Below are positions 1-5,752 of a DNA stretch of 7,407 nucleotides, one piece after another. The notes under the pieces are model-generated. The model saw only the letters and a list, made by a program, of their open reading frames with translations, was not told the origin of the DNA and made no database searches. A program made the position numbers and the translations under genes. The stretch is from NCBI GenBank assembly GCA_021129695.1, contig JAJOKU010000106.1, positions 1 through 7,407 on the forward strand, written 5' to 3'. This DNA is from a candidate division NPL-UPA2 bacterium (GTDB lineage Bacteria > NPL-UPA2 > JAGMAN01). Position 1 is the first letter of the stretch, and each line of letters starts with the position of its first letter.

Positions 1-60
1 TTAGCCCGCTTTATTCATACCTCCTTGAAATGGGAGCAGAGTGGGCTACCCCGCAGGCTT

Positions 61-87
61 TAATTAAAACGCTAAGCGTTTTAATTA
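61..87. repeat. Perfect 27-base palindrome, possible two-way terminator
   Basis: The arms at 61-73 and 75-87 are exact reverse complements around a single A, so the RNA can form a 12-pair stem closed by a TAA triloop. The upper part is AAAACGC / GCGTTTT, giving an A-rich 5' side and a T-rich 3' side on both strands. That shape fits a bidirectional rho-independent terminator for a gene ending upstream of the window. The T-tract is short (TTTT then AATTA), so function is inferred from shape alone. It could equally be one unit of the palindrome cluster that follows. Confidence 0.6.
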
Positions 88-95
88 TACGGCCA

Positions 96-242
96 TTTGC
101 CCCGAGAAATTCGTTAGAATTTCCGGGATAAAGTCTCTGCCCCCAACGCTTTGCTTCGCCCTTAGAAATCGCGAATGCGATTTCAAGGACTGAGTCCCGG
201 AAATGCTTTGCATTTCACGGGGCAAAGCGAAGCAGTGGGGGC
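96..242. repeat. Cluster of three related hairpins inside a large inverted repeat
   Basis: Three hairpins share a GAAAT...ATTTC stem but differ at the tip, and each tip is self-complementary. The first is 101-127 (CCCG, bulged A, GAAATTC, loop GTTA, GAATTTC, CGGG). The second is 160-188 (CCTT, bulged A, GAAATCGC, loop GAAT, GCGATTTC, AAGG). The third is 196-221 (CCCG, GAAATGC, loop TTT, GCATTTC, bulged A, CGGG), in the opposite orientation. Hairpins one and three are arms of a bigger inverted repeat, TTTGCCCCG (96-104) against CGGGGCAAA (218-226). A further long-range pairing joins GCCCCCA 139-145 and GCTTTGC 148-154 with TGGGGGC 236-242 and GCAAAGC 222-228. No protein is evident. It may be a small non-autonomous mobile repeat, a structured RNA, or both. 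I cannot name a family. Confidence 0.7.
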
Positions 243-250
243 TAGGGAGG

Positions 251-271
251 TGGATTACTTTAAGTAATCCA
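251..271. repeat. 21-base perfect palindrome upstream of HD gene
   Basis: Arms 251-260 (TGGATTACTT) and 262-271 are exact reverse complements around T261. It lies about 20 bases upstream of the ribosome binding site (292-297) of the HD phosphohydrolase gene, so it is well placed to be an operator or a leader hairpin. It may also be the last unit of the upstream palindrome cluster. I see no convincing -35/-10 pair between here and the gene, so the operon promoter remains unassigned. Confidence 0.55.
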
Positions 272-309
272 GGTTAGACACGAATTGGTTCAGGAGGTAA
301 TCAAGGCCT

Positions 310-1893
310 GTGAGAAAGGTTCTTGTTGAGAAAAAATTTTTCACAGAGATTATCCACAGGGTAAAGCGGAAGTTAACTCCTAAGTTCAATCTTCTGAAGA
401 GGACTCGGATTTTAAATTTAAAATGGTGCCTGGCTCTCTTCTTCTATTTCCTCTCAGTGTGGATAGTGACCCCAGAAGCTATCCGGATTTCTCCCGAAAA
501 ATGGATATCAGGCATAGGTGGAATCTCCATCCTAATTCTGATCCTCTTCTTTATCGTCGGTATTTATCTGCACAACTATCACTCCCAGGTTCTGGCCCAA
601 AGCCGCACACTCTTCCTTCTCGGTCTGGTAGTTATGGGAGTGGCTCTTCTGGCCAAGCTCATTGTGGGCTACGAGCTATCTGGTTACCTCATACCGGTAG
701 CCATTGCTCCCATGCTGGTGGCTATGCTGGTAGAGGCCAGATTAGGAGTAGTGGTAACTGTTATCTTAGGCATATTCGTTGGGGTATTGACCGGATACAG
801 GCTGGACTACATGGTGGTAGCCTTGGCGGGAGGGATGGTCGGGCTATTCAGCGTGGCTCGTGTTAGGAGGAGGACAGATTTAATCAAGGCTGGAGTTCTG
901 GTCAGTCTTGCCAATCTGGTTACCATCCTTGGATTTCGCCTCTTGGGATTTTCTCCCCAGGAACCGATTACCAATGTCTGTCTATGGGCAGTAGTGAATG
1001 GCGCCGTCTCGGGTGTGGCCGTCACCGGGTTGCTGCCCATCTTTGAATATCTCTTTAAGATTACCACCGATATTAAGCTACTGGAGTTATTAGATCTCAA
1101 TCAACCCATCTTAGAGAAGTTGAAGAGCCAGGCTCCCGGGACCTATCAGTCCAGCTTATCCGTGGCCAATTTAGCTGAATCTGCGGCACAGGCCATTGGA
1201 GCCAATCCGCTCTTAACCAAAGTAGGTTCCTACTACCATGATATTGGTAAGATAAAGAAAGCCTCATACTTCACCGAAAACCGCATGCTGGCTTCTACTA
1301 TACAGAAGGATAAACACAAAAAATTAAATCCAAGCATGTCCAGTCTCATTCTCGTTTCCCATGTGAAAGAGGGAGTAGACTTAGCTTACAAAAACAAGCT
1401 TCCCGAGGCCATCGTAGACATCGTCCGCCAACATCATGGGACAACCCTGGTCTCTTTCTTCTATCAGCGGGCGGTAGATGGAGATGAGCATAAGATCGTT
1501 AAGGAGGATGACTTTCGTTATCCTGGTCCCAAACCCCAGACCAAGGAGGCAGCTATCGTCATGTTAGCTGATTCGGTGGAGGCGGCTTCCCGCAGCCTAT
1601 CCAATCCTCCTCCCAGCCGGATTAAGAATTTGGTAAGAGAGGTCATTAATGATAAATTGACCGATTACCAATTAGATAAGTCTGATCTGACCCTACGCGA
1701 CCTTCAGCAGATTTCAGAAACCTTTACTCGCATCCTGATCAGCATGTTCCATACTCGGGTAGATTATCCGAAGAAGGAGAGCTGGAGTGAAAATAAAGGC
1801 GAGAAATCTTCAAAGCGAAGTCAAAGTAAGCCTAAGAACAATCAGGCGAGCAGCAAGAGAAACGTTAAGAGGAGAGAATCGCTCTCAGGCTGA
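310..1893 (+). CDS. 7TM-HD family membrane phosphohydrolase (PgpH/YqfF type), variant
   Basis: A 527-residue membrane protein of the family that includes the cyclic di-AMP phosphodiesterase PgpH. About eight membrane segments are visible (near residues 38-54, 68-88, 100-120, 124-141, 145-163, 166-183, 192-212, 222-244). They are followed by a cytoplasmic HD domain from about 255 to 490, with H310-D311 (YYHDIGK), H351, H375-H376 (QHHGT), FRYPGPKP and D421 (LADSVEAA). Two things are odd. Family members usually have a large external domain between the first and second membrane segments; here only about 13 residues separate them. The family's first metal-ligand histidine (GTYHHS) is replaced: GTYQSS, with S281 at that position. 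The GTG start at 310 has AGGAGG at 292-297, about 12 bases upstream, a longish gap. The last 34 or so residues are a Lys/Ser-rich tail sharing DNA with ybeY. Family is certain; substrate and activity are not. Confidence 0.93.
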   Translation: MRKVLVEKKFFTEIIHRVKRKLTPKFNLLKRTRILNLKWCLALFFYFLSVWIVTPEAIRISPEKWISGIGGISILILILFFIVGIYLHNYHSQVLAQSRTLFLLGLVVMGVALLAKLIVGYELSGYLIPVAIAPMLVAMLVEARLGVVVTVILGIFVGVLTGYRLDYMVVALAGGMVGLFSVARVRRRTDLIKAGVLVSLANLVTILGFRLLGFSPQEPITNVCLWAVVNGAVSGVAVTGLLPIFEYLFKITTDIKLLELLDLNQPILEKLKSQAPGTYQSSLSVANLAESAAQAIGANPLLTKVGSYYHDIGKIKKASYFTENRMLASTIQKDKHKKLNPSMSSLILVSHVKEGVDLAYKNKLPEAIVDIVRQHHGTTLVSFFYQRAVDGDEHKIVKEDDFRYPGPKPQTKEAAIVMLADSVEAASRSLSNPPPSRIKNLVREVINDKLTDYQLDKSDLTLRDLQQISETFTRILISMFHTRVDYPKKESWSENKGEKSSKRSQSKPKNNQASSKRNVKRRESLSG

Positions 1894-2224
1894 GGTAAGT
1901 ATTATCTTGGTCACCGATGATTATATCCGCAGTCTCAACCAGAAATACCGCCATCTTGACCAGGCTACTGATGTCCTGGCCTTCGCCATGGGGGAGGGAG
2001 AATTTTCTTCTCTTAATCCTCACCTTTTAGGAGATGTGGTCATATCGGCCGAGAGGGTTGAGGAGCAGGCAGAGCAGTTTGGAGAGAGTCTGGATAGGGA
2101 ACTGGCACGGCTAACTATTCATGGAGTGCTCCACCTCTTAGGATATGATGATGTCCGAGGCGAAGACAAAAAGAGGATGGAAGCCAGACAGGAGGAAATC
2201 TTAAAAGAGGCTTTATGTTATTAG
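1787..2224 (+). CDS. ybeY: Endoribonuclease / rRNA maturation factor YbeY
   Basis: A 145-residue cytoplasmic metalloprotein of the UPF0054 family, which acts in 16S rRNA 3'-end processing and ribosome quality control. Family landmarks are the SIILVTDDYIRSLN strand-helix, the DQATDVLAFAM motif (substrate-site region), LLGDVVIS, and the metal motif HGVLHLLGYDD. H112 and H116 are present, but the third ligand, usually His, is Asp122. Asp can bind zinc, so the site may still work. The GTG start at 1787 is supported by AAGGAG at 1774-1779 (7-base spacing) and by a normal-length N-terminal region before the first conserved strand. The start therefore really lies inside the HD phosphohydrolase gene, overlapping it by 107 bases in another frame. 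The next gene starts inside its last codons (10-base overlap), indicating translational coupling. Confidence 0.95.
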   Translation: MKIKARNLQSEVKVSLRTIRRAARETLRGENRSQAEVSIILVTDDYIRSLNQKYRHLDQATDVLAFAMGEGEFSSLNPHLLGDVVISAERVEEQAEQFGESLDRELARLTIHGVLHLLGYDDVRGEDKKRMEARQEEILKEALCY

Positions 2225-3468
2225 TTAGCCAACTCATCGGCCTGGCTGCGCTCCTTCTACTTTCTGCCTATTTCTCTGCTTGCGAGACGGCTCTTACTTC
2301 CCTGGGCAAACTGAAGATGAAGAGTTTAATAGAGAAGGAGGGAAGGAGGGCGGAGCTTCTCTCTTCCTGGCTGGGGGATCCGAGCAGACTGTTAGCTACC
2401 ATCTTAGTCGGCAATAACATTGTCAATGTAGCTTTCTCAATTCTTTTTACCTTTGTTCTTTTACATTTTTTCGGTAGTACTGCGGCTGGTAAGGTAGGAG
2501 CTATCTCTACCGCTGTGGTTGTCCTTCTCATTTTGGTCTTCGGAGAGATAACCCCTAAGACCTATGCCCGTCAAAATGCAGAAAGGATAGCTTTAAGAAC
2601 CATCAGCTCCCTCAACTTACTCTCTCGTGCTCTTTCTCCTCTGATTGGTCTGCTAGTCTTTGTGGTTCCCGGAGGCAGGAAAACTAAGGCGCGACCGTTT
2701 ATGACCGAAGAGGAGATAAAGAGGATGATTAGTTTAGGGGAGGAGGAAGGAGTTTTAGAGGAAGAAGAGAAGGAGATGATTGACAGTATCTTCAAATTTG
2801 GAGATACTAAGGTCCAGGAGGTAATGGTCCCTCGATCAGATATGGTCACCATTGAAGCTAATCAGGATTTAGATGATATTCTTAAATTGCTACTGGGAGC
2901 TGGACACTCTCGCATCCCCGTCTTTGAGAGAAGAATTGATAACATCATCGGCATCCTCTACGCTAAAGACCTTCTAAATCTCTGGGAGGAAAGTAGCCGG
3001 GCAAAATTGAAAGTAAAGGATTTGATCCGCCCTGCCTACTTCATCCCGGAGACGAAGAAGGTGAATGAACTCCTGCGGGAGTTTCAGAAGCAGAGGATAC
3101 ATTTAGCCATGGTTGTGGATGAATATGGAGGGACGGCTGGTTTAGTCACCTTAGAAGATTTACTCGAGGAAATTGTCGGTGAGATAGAAGATGAATATGA
3201 TAAGGACAAGGAAAGGATTGAAATCCTGGAGGAAGGGATAGCCTTAGTGGATGGCAAGACAGACATCGGTGAGGTTAATGAGTGCTTAGGCATCAAACTC
3301 CCAGAGGAAGAAGGGGTGGAGACAGTAGCTGGATTTGTAGTTGATCGCTTAGGGCGGGTTCCTAAGGTGGGAGAAGAGCTAATTTATCAGGGCACCAAGA
3401 TCACCGTGGTTGAGGCAGATAGGAGGAGAGCAATTAAAGTGAAGATAAAACTAAAGGAGGCACAATGA
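2215..3468 (+). CDS. CNNM/CorC (HlyC-type) CBS-domain membrane transporter
   Basis: A 417-residue protein with the full three-part layout of the CorC/HlyC family. The CNNM (DUF21) membrane domain spans about 1-160, with the SACETALTS motif early, LVGNNIVN and VFGEITPKT. The CBS pair spans about 195-325, containing MVPRSDM (from M204), HSRIPV and a DEYGGTAGLVTLEDLLEE linker near 302-319. A C-terminal CorC_HlyC domain covers about 335-415. Family members work in Mg2+/Co2+ efflux or resistance, with the CBS pair binding adenine nucleotides; older 'hemolysin' labels are misleading. The start ATG overlaps the end of ybeY, with AAAAGAGG 4 bases upstream. The end overlaps the next gene by 4 bases (ATGA). 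Nothing looks truncated. The transported ion is inferred from the family only. Confidence 0.94.
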   Translation: MLLVSQLIGLAALLLLSAYFSACETALTSLGKLKMKSLIEKEGRRAELLSSWLGDPSRLLATILVGNNIVNVAFSILFTFVLLHFFGSTAAGKVGAISTAVVVLLILVFGEITPKTYARQNAERIALRTISSLNLLSRALSPLIGLLVFVVPGGRKTKARPFMTEEEIKRMISLGEEEGVLEEEEKEMIDSIFKFGDTKVQEVMVPRSDMVTIEANQDLDDILKLLLGAGHSRIPVFERRIDNIIGILYAKDLLNLWEESSRAKLKVKDLIRPAYFIPETKKVNELLREFQKQRIHLAMVVDEYGGTAGLVTLEDLLEEIVGEIEDEYDKDKERIEILEEGIALVDGKTDIGEVNECLGIKLPEEEGVETVAGFVVDRLGRVPKVGEELIYQGTKITVVEADRRRAIKVKIKLKEAQ

Positions 3469-4142
3469 GGACTAAGATCACTACCAGGCTGCGGAACAAT
3501 TTCATTGCTGGACTCATGGTGGTGATTCCGCTGGGAGTAACTGTATGGATTGTGAGCATCATTGTCAGATGGCTCGACAGACTAATAAAAGTTCTGCTCC
3601 CCAGCCGTCTGGAAAAAATCTTCCAGCAGGAACAGCCTTATCTCTGGAAAGGCATTGCCATTTTAGCTATTCTTATCCTGATGATGCTCATCGGCATGTT
3701 CGCTAGAAACATCGTCGGCCGCAAACTTATCGGTCTGTGGGAGAAGCTGCTGAACAGAATTCCCTTAGTAAACCGAATTTATGGGGCTCTCCAGCAGATG
3801 AGTCAAGCCTTCCTGGGAGAGAGGCGAACGGGCTTCAGCCGGGTGGTTCTTTTCCAGTACCCCCGAGTCGGGCTCTATATCCTGGGATTGGTTTCTGGAG
3901 AAGGTGGAGAGGAGATTAAAGAGAAGACGGGAGAGAAGATGTTAAGCGTCTTCGTTCCCACTACTCCAAATCCCACCTCTGGCCTACTCATCTTAGTCCC
4001 CGAGAAGGACACTATTCCCCTGAAGATGACAGTAGAGGAAGGGTTGAAACTACTCATTTCGGGGGGAACGGTTATTCCTTCTTACCACAGGAAATCCAGA
4101 TGCGTATTGAATAAAATGGGGCAATATGACGACGGTATTTAA
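3465..4142 (+). CDS. DUF502 family membrane protein
   Basis: A 225-residue protein with the hallmarks of DUF502, a family shared by bacteria and plants (plant COV/LCV proteins) whose biochemical role is unknown. Two membrane segments lie near 12-36 (with the conserved IPLGVT) and 62-82. They are followed by RIPLVNRIYGALQQ (98-111), VVLFQYPRVG (127-136), FVPTTPNPTSG (163-173) and the terminal LLISGGT (196-202). Length is normal for the family. The start ATG shares bases with the preceding stop (ATGA), and AAAGGAGG ends 4 bases before it, so it should be co-translated with the CorC-type gene. The last 20 residues are not conserved-looking. It is the last gene of the first operon; I see no clear terminator before the mgtE promoter. 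Confidence 0.92.
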   Translation: MRTKITTRLRNNFIAGLMVVIPLGVTVWIVSIIVRWLDRLIKVLLPSRLEKIFQQEQPYLWKGIAILAILILMMLIGMFARNIVGRKLIGLWEKLLNRIPLVNRIYGALQQMSQAFLGERRTGFSRVVLFQYPRVGLYILGLVSGEGGEEIKEKTGEKMLSVFVPTTPNPTSGLLILVPEKDTIPLKMTVEEGLKLLISGGTVIPSYHRKSRCVLNKMGQYDDGI

Positions 4143-4165
4143 TCTAAAAAGTATGGATTTTATGA

Positions 4166-4188
4166 ATTATCATTTAAAACTTGATAAT
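4166..4188. promoter_or_regulatory. Inverted repeat over the mgtE -35 box, possible operator
   Basis: ATTATCA at 4166-4172 and TGATAAT at 4182-4188 are perfect 7-base inverted copies separated by 9 bases, and the right half overlaps the -35 hexamer. The same half-site occurs once more in the leader at 4260-4266. There the wider context is a near-perfect inverted match (13 of 14) of 4166-4179 to 4253-4266. Repressor binding is inferred from placement. The region is AT-rich, which raises the chance of coincidence. Confidence 0.4.
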
Positions 4189-4209
4189 ATTTGTGGCATG
4201 TGCTATTAT
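4181..4209 (+). promoter_or_regulatory. Sigma-70-type promoter for mgtE
   Basis: TTGATA at 4181-4186 and TATTAT at 4204-4209 are separated by exactly 17 bases, and TG at 4201-4202 makes an extended -10. Predicted transcription starts near 4216, giving a leader of about 94 bases before the mgtE ATG. It lies in the only sizeable gap between the upstream genes and mgtE. This suggests mgtE is expressed separately from the ybeY-DUF502 operon, though readthrough is possible. Confidence 0.75.
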
Positions 4210-4225
4210 GGTCTCAATGGAAAGG

Positions 4226-4274
4226 GGCCACCAGAAATGTCGAAATGTCAACTTTCAAATGATAATTGGTGGCT
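4226..4274 (+). other. Hairpin in the mgtE leader RNA
   Basis: GCCACCA at 4227-4233 pairs perfectly with TGGTGGC at 4267-4273, and G-U pairs extend each end, enclosing a 31-base loop. A second weak stem, CTTC 4286-4289 with GAAG 4298-4301, would cover part of the mgtE ribosome binding site (AGAAGGAG, ending at 4304). The layout allows control of mgtE translation by leader folding. It does not resemble the known Mg2+ M-box (ykoK) riboswitch and is too short for it. Function is inference. Confidence 0.4.
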
Positions 4275-4309
4275 GCGCGTATGGACTTCCTGTACCAGAA
4301 GGAGATTAA

Positions 4310-5347
4310 ATGAGGAGAAAGATCCAGAGAAGGCTTTCTATTATTAAGGGTCAGTTGGGTAGAGAAGATAGCCAGGGGTTCACGAGACTGATCAGAAATC
4401 TCCATCCAGCCGACTTAGCCGGAATCCTCAATTGCCTGGAAGTAGAGGAAAGAGCCAGAGTCATTAATTCTCTGGAGCCAGAGAAGGCGGCTTTAGTCCT
4501 ACCGGAGATGGACCTACCGCTGGAAAGAGATTTGCTCCAGACGCTACCGGATTCTCAATTGTCCCAAATCTTAGAAGCCATGCCCTCTGATAATGCCGCC
4601 GACATATTAGGAGAGTTACCAGAAGCTCGGACTACCAGGGTTCTTAGCTTAATGAAGAAGGAGAAGGCTGAGGACCTCAGGCAGCTCTTGAAATATGATG
4701 AGGAGAGCGCCGGGGGGATAATGACCGCGGACTTCTTCGCTCTTGCCGGGGAGATGACCGTTGAAGAGGCCATAGAGAGATTGCGCCGTAGCGACATAGA
4801 AGCCATATCCTATACATATGTGGTAGATGGGGAAGGGCACTTAATGGGAGTGCTTTCCCTGAGGGAGCTTATCACTGCCCCGGCCCAGGCTCAACTCAAG
4901 GAGATCATGGACAGCGAGGTCATCCGGGTGACCACGGATGTGGACCAGGAGGAAGTGGCCAATTTAGCCAGGAAGTACAATCTGCGGGCTATACCGGTGG
5001 TAGACATCACCAATACTTTAGTAGGAAGGGTGACCGTGGATGATATCCTGGATGTGGTTGAGGAGGAAGCCAGTGAGGATATCTATAGAATGGCTGGAAT
5101 TGGTGAGGAAGAACTTCTTAACCGCGGTATCTTTCGGGCGACCCGGTTGAGGCTTCCCTGGCTAATTACCACTCTCGCAGGAACCATGTTCTGTGCCTTT
5201 ATAATTAAGTTCTTCGAAGGTGTTATCGAGCCGCAGATACTAATTGCTCTTCTACTCTTTATTCCAGTCATTATGGACATGGGGGGGGAATATTGGGGTT
5301 CAATCTTCCACAATCGTGGTGCGTGGATTGGCTACTGGCCGTATTAA
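4310..5347 (+). CDS. mgtE: Magnesium channel MgtE, N-terminal part up to a frameshift
   Basis: This reading frame gives the cytoplasmic half of MgtE, a homodimeric Mg2+ channel in which N-domain and CBS domains sense internal Mg2+ and gate the pore. The helical N-domain is at about 25-128 (LHPADLAGILNCLE, MPSDNAADILGELP). The CBS pair is at about 129-255 (ESAGGIMT, VVDGEGHLMGVLSLREL, LRAIPVVD, VGRVTVDDILDVVEEE). The plug-helix region follows, then RLPWLITTLAG at 281 entering the first membrane helix. Family sequence continues to IPVIMDMGG (residue 326), where the frame runs off into about 19 unrelated residues and stops at 5347. The missing pore helices lie in another frame from 5289. ATG 4310 has AGAAGGAG 5 bases upstream. 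Removing one G from the run at 5281-5288 gives 450 residues, the usual family length. As written, this product would lack most of its pore and should not transport. Confidence 0.93.
   Translation: MRRKIQRRLSIIKGQLGREDSQGFTRLIRNLHPADLAGILNCLEVEERARVINSLEPEKAALVLPEMDLPLERDLLQTLPDSQLSQILEAMPSDNAADILGELPEARTTRVLSLMKKEKAEDLRQLLKYDEESAGGIMTADFFALAGEMTVEEAIERLRRSDIEAISYTYVVDGEGHLMGVLSLRELITAPAQAQLKEIMDSEVIRVTTDVDQEEVANLARKYNLRAIPVVDITNTLVGRVTVDDILDVVEEEASEDIYRMAGIGEEELLNRGIFRATRLRLPWLITTLAGTMFCAFIIKFFEGVIEPQILIALLLFIPVIMDMGGEYWGSIFHNRGAWIGYWPY
5281..5288 (+). other. Run of eight Gs where mgtE changes frame
   Basis: Upstream, mgtE reads ATG GGG GGG GAA. Downstream, the conserved continuation GGNIGVQSS needs ATG GGG GGG AAT. 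Seven Gs would give an uninterrupted gene; eight are present. The exact position of the break inside a homopolymer points to a one-base slip. It could be a sequencing or assembly error, a real (possibly phase-variable) mutation, or a transcriptional slippage site. Confidence 0.88.
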
Positions 5348-5663
5348 TTTAGCCCATCTTTGGAAGATCCTATTCAGGGAGATTCGTATTGGAGCCTTAA
5401 TGGGTCTGGCCTGCGGGCTGGTGGTGGGAACGGTAGCTCACCTGTGGCGGGAAGAGCCGTTTTTAGGTCTGATTGTAGCCGTGTCAATGTTTGTGGCTAT
5501 CACGGTAGCGGCTATTGCCGGAACCTTAGCCCCCCTCACCCTCAAACGGCTTAATATAGATCCAGCTGTGGCCGCCGGCCCATTCGTCACTACCGCCAAC
5601 GACATTACCGGGCTCCTCATCTACTTTGGCCTGGCTACCTTGCTCCTCGCATTGCTGAAATGA
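5289..5663 (+). CDS. mgtE: Magnesium channel MgtE, C-terminal pore part (out of frame)
   Basis: The remaining 124 residues of MgtE, continuing directly from the frame break. Landmarks are NIGVQSSTIVVRGLATGR right after the conserved Gly-Gly, then membrane helices around GALMGLACGLVVGTVAHL, LIVAVSMFVAITVAAIAGTL and GLLIYFGLATLLLALL. Before the last helix comes the signature NIDPAVAAGPFVTTANDITG. The aspartate in NDITG would be residue 431 in the repaired protein, matching the pore Mg2+-site aspartate of the family. The open frame extends upstream to about 5244, but residues before 5289 there are not MgtE-like. No good ribosome site precedes this part, so it is probably not a gene of its own. 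Its last 10 codons are repeated at 7297-7326. Confidence 0.9.
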   Translation, partial: NIGVQSSTIVVRGLATGRINLAHLWKILFREIRIGALMGLACGLVVGTVAHLWREEPFLGLIVAVSMFVAITVAAIAGTLAPLTLKRLNIDPAVAAGPFVTTANDITGLLIYFGLATLLLALLK

Positions 5664-5664
5664 A
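5635..5664 (+). repeat. Direct repeat copy 1: mgtE 3' end
   Basis: These 30 bases cover the last nine sense codons of mgtE plus its stop and match 7297-7326 with no gaps and 28 of 30 identities (differences at 5641 and 5649). Together the copies bracket the AbiE module. Such repeats are expected when an element inserts at a gene's 3' end and carries its own version of that end. Confidence 0.85.
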
Positions 5665-5717
5665 AATTTCCTCTTTCGCCTGGAAAAGAGACCAAATCAC
5701 AAATCCCAAATTTTATA

Positions 5718-5746
5718 TTGCTTTATGTTATCAAATATGATAAAAT
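5718..5746 (+). promoter_or_regulatory. Promoter of the abiE genes, apparently leaderless
   Basis: TTGCTT at 5718-5723 and TAAAAT at 5741-5746 are 17 bases apart, with TG at 5738-5739 giving an extended -10. The seventh base after the -10 is position 5753, the A of the antitoxin ATG. No Shine-Dalgarno sequence precedes that ATG (the bases are ATATTGCC). Both facts fit a leaderless mRNA, unlike every other gene here, each of which has a purine-rich ribosome site. Confidence 0.65.
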
Positions 5747-5747
5747 A
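5724..5747. promoter_or_regulatory. Palindrome across the abiE -10 region, likely AbiEi operator
   Basis: TTATCA (5728-5733), spacer AATA and TGATAA (5738-5743) form a perfect core. It extends outward through one mismatch by TAT/ATA to 10-base arms. It covers the promoter spacer and -10 box. AbiEi antitoxins with an N-terminal winged helix are known to repress their own operon by binding inverted repeats at the promoter, so autoregulation here is a reasonable inference. Confidence 0.6.
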
Positions 5748-5752
5748 TTGCC

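Noticed and set aside
1..26. Minus-strand AAGGAGGT directly followed by ATG and a five-codon frame
   Set aside because: There is no spacing between the ribosome-site-like sequence and the ATG, and the peptide is too short to support.
3..131. Open frame at the window start that could be the tail of an upstream gene such as phoH
   Set aside because: Its translation does not resemble PhoH or any family I know, and it runs through the perfect palindrome and the first hairpin.
96..271. CRISPR array
   Set aside because: The repeats are self-complementary hairpins of changing sequence and orientation, with no uniform spacers.
350..358. Perfect DnaA-box sequence TTATCCACA near the palindrome cluster
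   Set aside because: It is a single copy inside the HD coding sequence, with no second box or AT-rich unwinding region. One chance hit in a window this size is not surprising, so no origin is called.
4166..4188. Fur box, because the half-sites match GATAAT hexamers
   Set aside because: The half-sites face the opposite way from the Fur consensus and are separated by 9 bases rather than 1.
4143..4309. M-box (ykoK) magnesium riboswitch before mgtE
   Set aside because: The leader is too short and lacks the conserved M-box core.
4126..4347. 73-codon open frame between the DUF502 gene and mgtE
   Set aside because: It overlaps both genes and the mgtE promoter, has no ribosome site and no recognisable protein character.
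5670..5690. Terminator directly after mgtE (CTCTTT / AAAGAG stem)
   Set aside because: The stem is short and weak and no T-run follows it; the better candidate is at 7325-7360.
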